Of a stretch of 64,000 nt of DNA, positions 11,015-22,412 are shown piece after piece. The notes below the pieces were generated by a model, which saw only the letters and a program-made list of their open reading frames with translations, did not search any database and was not told where the DNA came from. The DNA lies in the NCBI GenBank assembly GCA_009760855.2, contig WPIO01000007.1, forward strand, positions 543,501 through 607,500, in the 5' to 3' direction. Source of the stretch: Cristatella mucedo. Lineage: Eukaryota; Bryozoa; Phylactolaemata; Cristatellidae. The stretch's first letter is position 1, and every line of letters begins with the position of its first letter. Position numbers and translations under genes: made by a program.

Positions 11015-12486
11015 GCGAGAGAGATCTAGGCAGGCAGGTCTGAAGAAAAAAAGCTTGCTAACGTAAGAATTGAAAGCATCGCAGCTTGAAAAACAAAAAA
11101 CCGTGAAGAAGTAACGACTGCCCTGCACACACACATCCGTGTCCTTGACCTTGAATGGGCCCGAATAAGGCCGTGACAGCCGAATGGCCTCCATCTCTTC
11201 AACGGCTGGCACGGCTGGCACGCTGAATGCGTCTGAATGGCGTCGTGAACAAAGCCCAACTAATAATCTTCAAAATGCATAAAAACACGACAGTCTTTAC
11301 CTCATCACGACTGTAAGGTTTTGTGCCTTATAGTAATCATCCACATCACACAACTCTTTCCCTTTGATTTCTTCAGCTTCATTGGATTAGGGCGAGCTAT
11401 CAAAAACGGCCGAGATTTTGCTTACAATTTATCTTAATATGCGATTCTTCATGGTGAAGTAAAGTTCAATGCGATGAAATAACAAACTTAATTAATTCAT
11501 TAGTAAAGCTCTCCGAGAGAGCTTGGTATCTATAGAGCAACTTTCAGTATGCTGCAGGCCTTGAGCACACAATCTAGGTCATTAGAGGTGAGCACTACAC
11601 CGCCCCGGATCAAGCTAGGCGCTCAGGTGCTCAGTCTCCGCTCCACGACACATGCTTCCCTGTACATAGTAAAAATCTGTGCCCCCGAAAACTGAGTTTT
11701 CATCGGCTTCGCAAAGTCGGACATGCTACAACGTTACAACTAATTGTCATCAGCTTTTGAAAGCACACTATTATCATGAACAGACGCGACCCATTTTCCA
11801 CAAATTCTACAGGTATTTCAATACGGCCGCACACGAGCGCTTGTACTTCTGCAGCGACAAGGCTTACTGCTTCAATGCCTGCGAGCGCACCCAGGAGAGT
11901 CCCAACGTCGGGGCTTGGTTTGCTAAATCCATCCAATCAGACTCGTCAAATTAGTCGGTGCTTGTATTGAAACTAGCCCGACATTAGCAGTAACTTGATA
12001 AGCTGGACGGTGCGGTACGATTTCACCAGCCAATAACTTGATAGATTTAAACAAGTTTAAAATACTTTTAATGAGGCTTGCTATCACTGATTTGACACGC
12101 TGAAACGCTGCACGTCCGTTACTGAAGGACATGAGGGCAGCGTATCATCTCCTGCAGCTCTAAGTGTTTAGTTTATGTATAATGCTAGGTTTATTGCAAT
12201 CGAGGAAGTACCAATGCTGACCCATGAGAGGGGACTCCAGCGTTGATTGTAGAATTAGGCATGCTGATGCCTGATCATGTGAGCACCAGCTGGGTCATTG
12301 CCGGCGACTTAAAGCCCGTTGAGTAATAACAGGACTCACGGCACTCATAGCACTATGACTGACACATTAAAGTTAGCAGTCCTTTGTAGTTCATTCACCA
12401 ACAGGGAGAGTTTATACTCCCTCAGACTTGGCGGTTCGGAGGAGAGATCCAGCAAATGACCATCAACCAAGCTGCCTCTCTGGTTT
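11015..12486. other. Anonymous DNA
   Basis: Frames at 11679-11954 (plus) and 11700-11936 (minus) overlap each other and carry no domain. I see no gene and no family repeat. Confidence 0.5.
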
Positions 12487-12607
12487 GGAGCTCATGGCTT
12501 GCTTGGGATGCTCGCCTTCAACGAACAAAGTCGTGGGCTCGAACCCTGCACACACGTAAAGCGCTTAAGGAAAGATCAGATTATCTTAAGGAACTACACA
12601 AATAAAT
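12487..12607 (+). repeat. SINE-2 copy, sense, short
   Basis: GCTCATGGCTTGCTTGGGATG serves as the head. It is followed by GTCGTGGGCTCGAACCCTGC, which carries a good B box (GGCTCGAACCC), then CACGTAAAGCGCTTAAGG and AGATCAGATTATCTTAAGG, a diverged LINE-A-like tail. It ends in a short AAATAAAT. Confidence 0.65.
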
Positions 12608-12740
12608 GAGTTATAACTACCATAATTTGAAATTATCGTGAGTGAGGCACTTCTTAAAATATAAATCTCTGCTGATCCGTAAATCTGAGCTGACCATTGC
12701 GAGCAGCGCTAGCTTAAATGTAATTGCGAATCGCAGAATG

Positions 12741-12832
12741 CACTATAATAATAATAATAGTGCACTTGATAAAGTGCCCTCAGAGAACTCAACCTCTTTC
12801 TAGGCGCTTTACATCTGCTGCAAAGGGAATCA
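12741..12832 (-). mobile_element. LINE-A 3' end, antisense
   Basis: (ATT)n complement at about 12744-12760, then GTGCACTTGATAAAGTGCCC, CTTTCTAGGCGCTTTAC and CTGCTGCAAAGGG. This is the LINE-A tail on the minus strand. Unassigned AT-rich DNA separates it from the LINE-B copy that starts at 13020. Confidence 0.82.
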
Positions 12833-13019
12833 TAACTGGATATTGATAATTGAAAATTAAATTTGATTTGATCTGCAAAGATACGAGGAATCATTTCCTT
12901 AAAAAGATGGAAAGGTCTAGGGGTTTGGATATGCATTTTGATAAGCTCAGTGAGCAATGCAATTAGTTACAAATCCATAGTCCACTGAAATACTAGTCAA
13001 GGTGAAGGGAATGTCGAGG

Positions 13020-14243
13020 CAATGTAATGTATCTCCATCTGCAACTCCACTCAGCCTTAAAAACTATGTGGGTGTTACGCAGGAGAGTTTTGTATAGAGC
13101 ATTCACAGCCTGAGCGGCTTTCGGTACTCGGTCGGTAGCCAACAGACTTCGTCTCACGCAAAAAAGAGAAAATGGAAAGCATAGCAGAGTCAGGAGATCA
13201 GTTGAGGTAGTGAGTAGCATGGAAGTAGCAGCTCAGGATCACTCAAAAGAATGAGCCATAGTCGGCAGCGGAAGAGTAGTTGTCGTTGCATAAGAATTGT
13301 GGAAGCGAGTTCCTCAGTTTGCGACCTGCAGAGCGATAGCTTCTGTTGCCAACGGTCTTTAAGCAGAGGATTGGAACAGCTCATTTATTGTCCACACAGG
13401 ACCTGAGGGCGCGAAGAGGCTGAAACTGGTGCAGCAGTTCAGCTAGGTACGAAGGAGCCAAGCCGTGGTTGGCCTTGTGGGTCAGCGTAAGAACTTTGCT
13501 CTGTATCTGTTGATCAACCGGCAGCCATCCTAGCACCTTTAGTAAAGGAAACACGTGCTCAAACCTCTGTGACTTGGATATTAGCCTTGCAATCCAGCCA
13601 AGCGCTTAGGGTGTCGTATGATCAGCAGTTCGGTTTTGTCATCGTTTATTTTCCAGAAGTTTTTCGACATCCAGGATTGAATGTCGGCAAGGCAAGCATT
13701 CAGTTTCTCAGTCGCTGCAGCAGATTCAGACGGTTTGAATTACAAATGCAGCTGAGTATCGTCAGCATAACAGTGATATCCTATTGCATCGGCCTTAATC
13801 ACTTTTCCAAGAGGTTGATTATAAATGGAGAACAGCAAGGGACCGAGGATGGACCCTTGAGGGACTCCACAGGTGACCGGTCTCGTGTGTGAGACCTGAC
13901 CCCCATACGACACGGATTGAACACGATGAGACAAGCACGATTTAAACCACGCCAGTACCTCGTCTGCCAGGCCGATCGTTGTTCTCAATCGTTCAAGTAG
14001 AACATCGTGATCAATGGTGTCGAAGGCAGCTGACAGATCTGGCAGAAATAAGGCAGTGACATTCCTCTCATCGTGGCCACATAGAATGTCATTGTTAACA
14101 CAGATGAGTGCAGTTTCAGTGGAGTGCTACCTCTTGAATCCTGATTAAAATTCTTCTTCCATTTCATTCTTTTAAATACGTTCAACCAGCTGCTTAGCAG
14201 CAATTTTTCAAGAATCTTTGAGAAGAAAGGAAGAAGGGAAACT
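13020..14243 (-). pseudogene. LINE-B reverse transcriptase pseudogene, 5'-truncated
   Basis: The 3' end (complement of GATACATTACATT) is at 13020. Reading on the minus strand, the RT N-terminal strip appears near 14240-14150 (residues 24-37 of the frame at 13985-14302, PFFSKILEKLLLSS). The core is in the frame 13740-13988: CGVPQGSILGPLLFSIY at about residues 40-56, then the catalytic box as HCYADDTQLHL. Then comes the LNDDKTEL region in another frame and the C-terminal RLWNS/LPQF region, now rearranged by indels. The frame breaks several times, so it is not functional. It belongs to the L2/CR1 type of non-LTR element by the order of these motifs. Confidence 0.88.
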
Positions 14244-14299
14244 GGGAAGGTTGAAGTGCAGGGAAGGTCGGAGCGCAGGGAAGGTTGAAGTGCAGCGAA
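14244..14299 (+). repeat. 17-bp tandem repeat, three units
   Basis: Units start at 14244, 14261 and 14278, each of the form GGGAAGGTNGNAGNGCA, with a partial fourth (GCGAAC). It abuts the 5' truncation point of the LINE-B copy. Confidence 0.85.
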
Positions 14300-15606
14300 C
14301 ATTCGAGGGGCCGGAAACCTAGAGGTGCTGGGAACGTCTGGGTGGGGGGAGATAAAGGCAAAAGTGTGAGCTTAGTGAACTAAATGAAAGTGTAAATGTC
14401 AGGTTCATTTAAACTAGGTTCTTAACTTCTCCCTTTCTCTCCAAGGTAGCAGCAAAAGGAAAATTAACAAGGTAAGCTGTAGCGGAGCCAGGATTTTCAT
14501 TGGGCAGCGGCAATACCTGCAAAATTTAAATGGGGGAGGCAAGACCTGCAAGGTTTTTATGTCGGCGGGGCTAGTCCAGCAGTTGGTGAAAAAGTATAGC
14601 GCAAATTTCACAGTTTTTATTTAATATGAACTCAGCGTTTACTCATTGAATAGAATTAAGGCAATTTCATCACTAGTAATGGTCAGAGGCAACAGTACAG
14701 TTAGCGGCCCTGTTTTAGGTAAATATTCTTTTTCAAGAAAAAATTCTACGTTTTGATATGAGTTAACTCCGTGAAAAGCAGAGCCCACCACACCAAGTAT
14801 ACATTCCTTTTGAACGACAACTCGTGTTCCTATTTGAATGTATCCTAACAAAAAATACCTAGGCGCCGATTATGTGCACAAATATTTCAGATAACGTGAG
14901 AGATAAAGCAATAGATAAAAGTTAAAGGTGTCATAATTTTGAGGTCTAAACAAGCAGAGTTTTTGTCAAATGCAGTCCCAGTAAGTTAACGAATATGAAA
15001 ATATCGAGTCTACAAACTACAGAAGGTTAAATAATGCATTCCGTCATTCAAACGCTACGCTACGAAAAGGAAACTGATAAAGAAGTCAGCGGGAGTCGCT
15101 CTATTTGCGCCAATAAAACGCACACATTTTGTCAGGCGAAGCAATAGAAATAAACTGAACACGAAGCCAACGAGTTCGAAGCTGTCACGTTGTAATCACA
15201 GCAACCGTGAGTCATCCACCAACTACTGAAGGAAATCCTTAACGAAGTTAAAACCATTCGTTGACAAAGCATCGATGCTTGGTGGCGAGTTTGCCTCTAA
15301 CGTCCGTAAACATAGTATTTTTTCATAGACTTTTCACCGCCACATTTTACAAGTTGGCATGCAAAGCTTGACAATAAAGTAAAATAGATCTTTTAAAATT
15401 GATATCTTGTGATTAACATGAGAACTACTAGAGATGAAATAGCTAAAGACAATATCTTTAGACGTGAAACGGGGAGCTCAGCAGCGTTTTCCCCAAAATC
15501 AGCCAAGACATAATCAATTTTCGAGTACAAGCGTTCGAGAAAGGTGCGTGAGGTACTTGCAAGCACATTTGGAGAAAAATTGGCGCCAGCAAAGCTAAAT
15601 AATCAA
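14300..15606. other. Anonymous AT-rich DNA
   Basis: The block GTAGCGGAGCCAGGATTTTC at about 14478 looks like the end of the unclassified insert found at 49960-50236 (GCGAAGCCAGGATTAG when read on its minus strand). This suggests an older copy of that element here. Nothing else is recognised, and there is no coding region. Confidence 0.45.
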
Positions 15607-15768
15607 GGGCCTTGAGGGCCCATGTGGTAGGGTGCTCGCTCTTAACGATAAAGAAAAATAATTTAGTGGGCGATTCTTTATTGTCAACTGCAAGTGATGG
15701 TGAGAGCCATTACCAATCTTCTACCGGTATACATGGACGAAGCTGTTAAATCGGCTAATATTTACTAG
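15607..15768 (+). repeat. SINE-1 copy, sense, short-hairpin form
   Basis: The head is CCATGTGGTAGGGTGCTCGC with CTCTTAACGAT, followed by TTAGTGGGCGATTCTTTATTG, CAACTGCAAGTGATGGTGA, GAAGCTGTTAAATCGGC and TAATATTTA. The B box is lost. The long palindrome seen in other copies is absent. Confidence 0.75.
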
Positions 15769-16241
15769 CTTTTAATCCATATAGCATCGAAGAAATTCAC
15801 ATTAACACAAAAACATATCAACGTTAGCGAAATATATCAACGCTACAGGAATAAGGTACACAATTGTAGAATTTACCGCAGGCGACGTCCTCAAATGTTT
15901 TAGCTTTGATTCAGTCGTGCTCGAGGATGCGAACGGTTTGATAGACTTTTGCATCAAATTTTATAAGGTTTGTCGTTGCGGATTATACCTTATTTATTAA
16001 AATAAAAAGTCGGCACTTTGAACTTGAGAAATTTTGATCTAGGAACTGGCTTGGCGAATGGAACGAGACTTGCTATATGAGTCTTGCACGATAACTTCCT
16101 GGTTGCTATGCGATTTACTGGCAGAAACAAGGGTGACAATGTATCCCTAGGCTAAACCTAGAGCCCTGCATTTCCATGCAGGCTGCCGTCTGTTGTGCAG
16201 TGACGTCGGTTCGCAGTCACGGTGCCAATTTCGCTGACAGT
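15769..16241. other. Anonymous AT-rich DNA
   Basis: No feature recognised. Confidence 0.5.
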
Positions 16242-17247
16242 AATACAATAATAACAATAATAATAATAATAATGCACTTGATAAAGCGCCCTCAGAGAAA
16301 TTAATCTCTCTCTAGGTGCTTTACATTTGCTGCAAACGGAAATGCAATTGAATGGTAAGTGATATCACGCTTGATAAAAAAACAAAATGAATAACTTGGT
16401 TAGGGTGACATGCACAGGGTCAGCATACAAATGTGGTTAGTGGCAGCATGCACAGTGTCAGCACCCATAAGCACGTGAAGGACGAATCACAGGGACCCAC
16501 TAAATGCTGTCCTAAATAGGTGCGTTTTTAGGTTCCTTTTAAATGTGGTCAGATCAAGGAATGTTCTGACGCAGGTCGGGAGGGAGTTACAGGCTTTGGG
16601 AGCATACTAATTAAATGCACGGTCTCCAAAGGATTTGAGGTTTGTACAGGGTATTTGTATACTGATGGATTCCAAAAAGCGGGTGGTACGATGCTTGGCC
16701 TGATGGAGGAGTATATCTGAGAGATAGGCTGAGCCAAAGAATGAAGGGACCTAAAAGTGAGCGAAAAAACCTTGAAGTCAATCCGTTACTTGACTGGTAG
16801 CCAGTGCAGGTCGGCAAGAAGTGGTGTGATGTGGCAACTGCGCCGCTCACGACAGACAAGCCTAGCTGCAGTGTTTTGCACCAGCTGCAATCGCCTGATC
16901 GCACATGCCGATAGGCCAGCGAGCAGTGAGTTACAGAAGTCGAGATGGGATGTCACAAATGCGTGGACCAACTTAGATGTGGTATCCTTATTCAAACAAG
17001 CCGAATTTTAGCAATGTTATGAAGCTGAAAATAGGCAGATTTGACTGTGGAGCTGATATGGTCGTCTAGCGAGAGGTCGCTTTGGAATATGATACCTAGA
17101 TTTTGAGCTGATTCAGCTGGAGATATGCTGGCAGAGCCAGTTTTGAGTTTCAGCCTTTCCAATTTGTGAATCACACTGGGTTTTCCCATAACTAGTAAGT
17201 TAGTTTTATCGTCATTTAGTTTTAGACAATTTTCTGCCAATCAGAAG
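16242..17247 (-). pseudogene. LINE-A reverse transcriptase C-terminal half, pseudogene
   Basis: (ATT)n complement at 16242-16273, then the LINE-A 3' tail and 3' UTR. The coding region follows on the minus strand in two frames. Frame 16992-17240 begins ENCLKLNDDKTNLLVMGKPS, the LNDDKT strip downstream of the catalytic box. Frame 16786-16995 carries LVHAFVTSHLDFCNSLLAGL, QLVQNTAARLVCRER and ITPLLADLHWLPVK. The truncation point lies just after the catalytic box, so the palm domain is missing. A frameshift at about 16990 and others near 16780 break the frame. Confidence 0.92.
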
Positions 17248-17936
17248 CACATTCAGTCAACCTAGTGGGTGCCTACCTTCCTGAGCCAGTCTTTTGTCAT
17301 GGGAGATTGTATTTGTCATTGACTTGTGTAAGAAACATTGCACAGATAGAAGTTTCTAAAAGAATACTTCGGAACAAAGACAGTTGTTGCTAAATGATCG
17401 GCCAAAAACATTAACACAAATTTTTAATTCAATAACATCTAAAATTAAAACATATTAATAGTAACGAAAGTATTACCATATTAGGCGTAAGTTAGCATAC
17501 ATTTTCCAAATTTGAGATTTTATTTTTAAATTGTAGTTGGGCAAATTCAATCACGATATCCTTTGATTTTGCACGGATCTTTGCTAGTTAGGTAATATCA
17601 TAACTGCTTATTACGAACGTGTGTGGGTGTGGGAGACGGACCAAATACGATTGACTGCTCGGCTTCATCAGTAATAGGACAGGGATATGATATGGCAAGC
17701 TGCAAAAAGTAGCTGCGAGTTATGTATCACACGTGGCCAATGCAACTGCCAAGCTGTTCCGCTATCCGTAGCCACCTAATCTGCCCCTCTGGGCTTGGGG
17801 CTGATGGAGCTTGTGTAAGAAAATCTTTATTGGCTGTCGATTTAACCTCTCTTGAGTGTACGAAATTCCGTGCAGCGCTTTCGCGTGCTTCACGAGCATA
17901 AGCTGCAGAAAAATGGAGGAGGCTCGACATGCCTCC
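17248..17936. other. Anonymous DNA
   Basis: Nothing recognised before the CAG-type array. Confidence 0.5.
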
Positions 17937-18067
17937 CAGCAGCAGCAGCAGGCAGCAGCAGCAGCAGGCAGCAGCAGCAGGCAGCAGCAGCAGGCAGCAG
18001 CAGCAGCAGGCAGCAGCAGCAGGCAGCAGCAGCAGCAGGCAGCAGCAGCAGCAGGCAGCAGCAGCAG
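17937..18067 (+). repeat. (CAG)n array with regular single-G interruptions
   Basis: Blocks of three to five CAG units are separated by one extra G (CAGCAGGCAGCAG). Each extra base shifts the frame, so any translation cycles through Gln, Ala and Ser runs (for instance in frames 17852-18079 and 17856-18197), or Leu, Pro, Ala and Cys runs on the minus strand. There is no evidence that it is translated. Confidence 0.95.
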
Positions 18068-18267
18068 GCCGCTCGTTAGTCAGCATTCTACAGCCAGCCA
18101 ATTAGTCTGTCGATCTTCTTTCGATCTATTTTTGGCGAGCGAGCGAGGCGATTCTCCCGCAGCGGGCGCTTCACACGGGAGATTGAAATTAAAATAAGTG
18201 GCCAGCGATCGCGTCAGTGCCCTTTGCTTGCATTTTTAAGCTCCGCAAAACCTTCGCTGAGGTCGGA

Positions 18268-18362
18268 TAATAATACTTATAAAAGGAAGTTGTTCGTAGG
18301 GCACATTCGGAGAATTTAGTCTCCACCCTGGCACTTTACGCTGCAAGAGAAGCAACGACCGA
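18268..18362 (-). mobile_element. LINE-A tail remnant, antisense, diverged
   Basis: ATAATAATACTTATAAAAGG, then AGGGCACATTCGGAGAATTTAG, TCTCCACCCTGGCACTTTACG and CTGCAAGAGAAG. The order matches the antisense LINE-A tail with many substitutions. Confidence 0.6.
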
Positions 18363-18605
18363 GGGCTAGCGAAATGCATCGTATCGAACTTAGAAAGATC
18401 GAGAAAGCATGCTCGTATTACGGATTGTTAGACCGGCATGCAAGGGCGCACAGGAAGATGCCGAGGGCTCCCGGCTTGTGTGAGCCCTCGTCGGCAGCAT
18501 TTAGTGCATCGTGCCTAGGCAAGCTCGACGAGCGACACGGGAGGAAAAAGAAAGTTTACTGCGGTGCATGGAAAGCTCATCGGAGTAGATGCATCGCTAG
18601 CTAAG

Positions 18606-19265
18606 ACTTAAAGGGTGCAATTACAATGCCAGCCAGAAGTGCGTTCCAGACCTTAGGCACGCGTCAGCTGAAGGCCCGATCACCGAAGGGCTTCAATGTA
18701 GTGCTATGGACGGCGAGACGACTGCAAGCCGTAAATAAATAAATAGATAAATCCTAGCCGATTAAGCAGCCTTTTTTGTATAGCGACAGAAGAGCCTTTA
18801 CGGCTATCACCACCGCTTGCAGTGGCGATAAAGAATCGCCCACTGCAGGAATCGAACCCGCGACCTCGGGCCCGAGGCCGTGAAAGCAACCGCCTTACCT
18901 AGTGCACTATCGCAAGCCGTACAATTGCCCGTGGTGCGAGCGCGAAATAGGTGAGCAGGGGGATCGGAAGGAGACAAGGCCGGCGCATGGGATCCGTAAG
19001 CCTGGCCGAAGAGCATGAAGTCAATTCGATACTTGCTAGGGAGCCATTGAAGCTCAGACAGATGCAATGTGGTGGGTGAGTTTCGCCACTGACGGCAGAC
19101 GTGCTGAGTTGCAGAGACGTGCACCAGTAGCAGACCGCTAAGGCCACACGAGTCGAGCACTGAATTATACGACGGCATAGGGAGGAAAGAGGCGGCCAGT
19201 GGGCACGAGTCGCCTGGGCCGACCCTGAAGAGGTGTATCGGGCAGCTAATTCTGGGCCACCCGAC
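18606..19265 (-). pseudogene. LINE-C (L2-like) C-terminal region, split by SINE-1
   Basis: The flanks of the SINE-1 at 18734-18911 both match the C-terminal region of an L2-like ORF on the minus strand. Right of the SINE the frame 18807-19277 includes VHVSATQHVCRQWRNSPTT and LSELQWLPSKYRIDFMLFGQ, matching the QNSAARL..HITPLL..LHWLPVKQRIDFK block of LINE-A but too diverged to be LINE-A. Left of the SINE, 18606-18723 matches the APRxWNSLP region. The segment is GC-rich compared with LINE-A and LINE-B. It is non-functional, both from decay and from the insertion. Confidence 0.75.
18734..18911 (-). repeat. SINE-1 copy, antisense, with 10-bp target duplication
   Basis: A full-length SINE-1 read on the minus strand: head ACTAGGTAAGGCGGTTGC, palindrome GGCCTCGGGCCCGAGGTC, B box GGTTCGATTCC, body, and (ATTT)n tail on the left. 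GCAAGCCGTA occurs at both 18724-18733 and 18912-18921, a direct repeat expected of target-primed insertion into LINE-C. Confidence 0.95.
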
Positions 19266-21783
19266 GAGCTTCATCATTTACGTACGATTAGCCGCCGTAG
19301 GAGCAATCAAAGGCTGGCTACCTCCTTAGCTTAAGTGATGCTGTGCCTGCGAACGCTGGAGAGGTCGTGTGTTCATAAAGCAAGGAGGGGCGGCTCCTAC
19401 TCAGCTCTTCCCTAAGTGCATAGCAGCTCCATACCGTGTCCTTCTAGTCAAACACAAGTATTCCGTGCGAGACTTCACATTCATTTGACCTTTATTAGTA
19501 GAGACCGAGTCTTGAAATACGACTCACGAATTGTAGAGGCAGCCAACATTACACTTGGCTACATTCTGTGCTAGTCATTAACTGCTTTCACGAGGAATTC
19601 GTCAGCTTACATTGAGCTGCAGAAAGTAAAGCCTGGTATTACGATGAGCCCAGCTCCCAATAATCACGATATCTGAATTCAGTTGGGCGGAGATGCAATC
19701 TGGGGTCGATTCTTACCAGATTGTGTTTTAGTTCGGCGACCTGTCACTACTGCTCTATATTTCTGAATTTGACTATCGCATTGAAAATGGAGGAGCTTGG
19801 TGTTGGTAATCGCAAGGTCCAGCGAAAGCTAGACCCCAGTTCTATCTAATCCATGAGAGGTCGAGATCTGTACCGCCGAGGCACCCCCCCCCCAGTCAGC
19901 TGCGACAGCCTCGAAGCTCAAGCGCGACTACGGGGCAGCGATCTGTTCCAGCTCGGCTCCATCTCCGAGCAGATCCGGACCTAACTGCGTCCAGAGCCCT
20001 GGCGATGCCTTCGCCCGAAGCGAACGCCGCCCGAAGGTCCGAATGCTAATCAATGTCGTCGACTCTCCCACTGAGCTGTCGTGCCCGAACGACCGACTTT
20101 CGCCGCTTAATTTTGCGCCAGCTACCGATGGCTGATGAGTGTTTATTTAAGGCTTTGCCGAGCCGGTGTCAGCGACACCTCGCCTGCAACTCGTTAAGCA
20201 TTCGCGAGAGGGTAGGGCCGCCGCAGCCACCGAGCTGGCGAGATCCCAGCTAGCGGCCTTACCCTCAGCTCAGCTGTGCTGCTGCGGCATTCACCCGCTG
20301 CCGGTCGCCCCGTACTTCGCGCGGACGTCTGCCCCCACGCTCTGAGGAATTCGTCGTTCGTCGCCTACGACCGCTGACAGCCACCGGGGCCGTGACCTTG
20401 CTGCTGCTGCTGACGAGATGCCGAAGGACTGCTGGAGAGGCTAAATTACTTAATTGTCTTGGCAGAGGTATCAACTGTGAACTGCCCCATATTTGGTGGC
20501 TGCGTCTGCGGGAGTGCTCTTCATTTGGCTGCTGAAGAAGCTGGCTTTCCCTTACGGCTCGGGTGCTGCATAGTCGATCGTAAGCAGCTACAGATCACGA
20601 CTCGGTCAAGCAGGTGAGCCCGACCATTTACCCGTAAGGAGAGTTCGAGAGCTGATGCCCGACTGAGGCCGATGATTGAGCATCCAGAAAAGGGGCTGAT
20701 TTAGTGGCACTGTATTAAGTTGTTTCCCTCGCTGCTTCAAGAGCCGCAGACTTTGCTGCCGACGACGCGGCACTGCTTTCGTTGAGCCATTCGGCCAGCA
20801 ACTTGGAAGACATTTGCTTCCGGATTTGACCCACAAGTGGAGGCATTCGTCAAGCAGCCGACTGACAATCGCCGATATCTCGGGCTGCACGAAAAACCAC
20901 CTGTGTCAAGCTGACTAGACAGCTTCGCGAGACGTAACGTAATGACCTCATTGAAGAGTCTCCTTCTGCTGAGTGCCCACTTGAGCTGCATTTCGCTGGC
21001 AGCATGTAATCAGGACTACACCGAAGCAGCAGACCTGTCTACTCTAGGGGAGAACGGTAAGTTCGAGCAGCTGAGACGTAAACGGCATATTAGCTCTGCA
21101 TGATGACCTCTGAGCAGCTGGGTTTGGTAAGTGCATTGCACCCTTGCCTTATGTTGGCGATCATTCGCTCACATCCTTGTGCACCTTGGCTCGACAAGGA
21201 AGAGGCTTGGCTTGTGAACAGAATCCCCGTGACTAAGGTCTTTTGACAGCACCAGTCAGAAACTCTTCTACATGGCTGGTGGTGTGCAATTCTCACCTCT
21301 GGCTAGAGGCTGTGATTATGCCGTCAGTTTAATCAGGCAGAGTAAATAGAACGACGGTCCGGCAGGATTGTTAGATGAACGACATGCACCCACTTGGTGC
21401 TTCTGGAGCAAATGCCTGTATGCAGCAAATACTCCAACAAATGATTGGTGGGAGCTGTGTTTGTCCCTTTAACCCTTGTTCAAAGGGTATTCTTTGTAGC
21501 ACGGCTTTACAATCAAACTTTTAATATCAAATTCAGTTCTTAACCACTAGGAGGACTATGCGATAGAAAGCATGGCCCATGACCAACAAGTTTATGCTGT
21601 GGGGTGGACCACTGGTTGATGAACTTCTTCTTTAAATGAATCCCTTAAATGGACTATGAGACACGGAAGTGCTCGGACTTCCTCGAACAGAGCACCAGTG
21701 AGTGGCAGCAAAGAAGTGTACCTAGGATTAGGCCATGGAACATCATTTGACCTTTGGCTAAGGCAGTCACTCAGAGAAGGACT
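19266..21783. other. Anonymous DNA, partly GC-rich
   Basis: 19880-20420 is GC-rich with overlapping frames on both strands (for instance 20053-20253 plus and 20265-20474 minus). A C9 run lies near 19890. No domain, splice pattern or family repeat is clear. Confidence 0.45.
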
Positions 21784-21809
21784 GATGAGGCATGTCTGCA
21801 TGCCTCATC
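21784..21809. repeat. Short perfect hairpin
   Basis: GATGAGGCATG, a 4-nt spacer TCTG, then CATGCCTCATC: an 11-bp perfect stem. No U-tract or other sign of a terminator follows. Confidence 0.85.
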
Positions 21810-21967
21810 TGGGAGGGGGCAATGCTGAGGGAGAGGGGGAGGTTGAGGGGTCAAACCCTGCTGGCTCCCAATTGGTATGCCTGGGAACACTGACACTGTA
21901 GCTTTTTTCACGACCTGCTATTGCTCAATCGTCTGAAAAATCCTACAGCAGAAAAGAGAAGCACATC

Positions 21968-22219
21968 TCAAAGATCCCAGACCATTAGCTTTGGCAGATA
22001 AGAGGTCCCGGCAGGTTGAAGCACCAATAAATAGTGCTCATCAGCCATCGTCTGGATCCAGTCTGGCCCCACTTTGGTCGAAGTGGCGTTTGAGAGCCGG
22101 TGCAATTGCCACAAGAAACAATGACAACTGAATGGTGAGCTGTGCTTGAACAACACTTGCTCGAGCTCTTCAATGGTCTCTTCCAGCTTCACTAGTTTGG
22201 CATCTGATAGCATATCCAT
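21968..22219 (-). CDS. Uncharacterised 83-residue open frame, possible exon
   Basis: The frame begins MDMLSDAKLVKLEETIEELE, and the first 25 residues have leucine/valine spacing compatible with a short coiled coil. It continues with a Cys/His/Trp-containing middle (SCHCFLWQLHRL at about 52-63) and ends PKLMVWDL. I recognise no family. A SINE-1 (22233) lies 13 bp upstream on the opposite strand, so any upstream exon would lie beyond it. It could equally be a chance frame or the end of an unknown element. Low confidence. Confidence 0.25.
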   Translation of the reverse strand: MDMLSDAKLVKLEETIEELEQVLFKHSSPFSCHCFLWQLHRLSNATSTKVGPDWIQTMADEHYLLVLQPAGTSYLPKLMVWDL

Positions 22220-22232
22220 AAGAGGTTGCCAA

Positions 22233-22412
22233 TCAGCCCATGCATCTTTGCCAAGAAGGTAATGTGCTTGCTCTTAACCACCCAGGTCGCGGGTTTGAGT
22301 CCTCCAGTGGGTGATCTTTTATCGTCCACTGCAAGCAGTGGCGATAGCCCTGAAGACTCTTCTGCTGGTATGGAAATGAGGCTTTCAAATCAGCTAATAA
22401 AAATTTAAAAAA
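22233..22412 (+). repeat. SINE-1 copy, sense, short-hairpin form
   Basis: The head has GGTAATGTGCTTGCTCTTAA. It is followed by CCCAGGTCGCGGGTTTGAGTCC (B-box variant GGTTTGAGTCC), CCAGTGGGTGATCTTTTATCG, CCACTGCAAGCAGTGGCGAT, TCTTCTGCTGGTATGG and TCAAATCAGCTAATAAAAATTT. The long palindrome is reduced to a few bases. Confidence 0.85.

Noticed and set aside
14244-14299. CRISPR-like short repeats
   Set aside because: Only three contiguous 17-bp units with no spacers, in a eukaryotic context.
17727-18101. Leu/Cys/Ala-rich open frame on the minus strand
   Set aside because: It is the reverse reading of the CAG array and changes residue type at each extra G.
21784-21809. Transcription terminator hairpin
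   Set aside because: No U-run follows and the genome is eukaryotic, so a rho-independent-type terminator has no meaning here.
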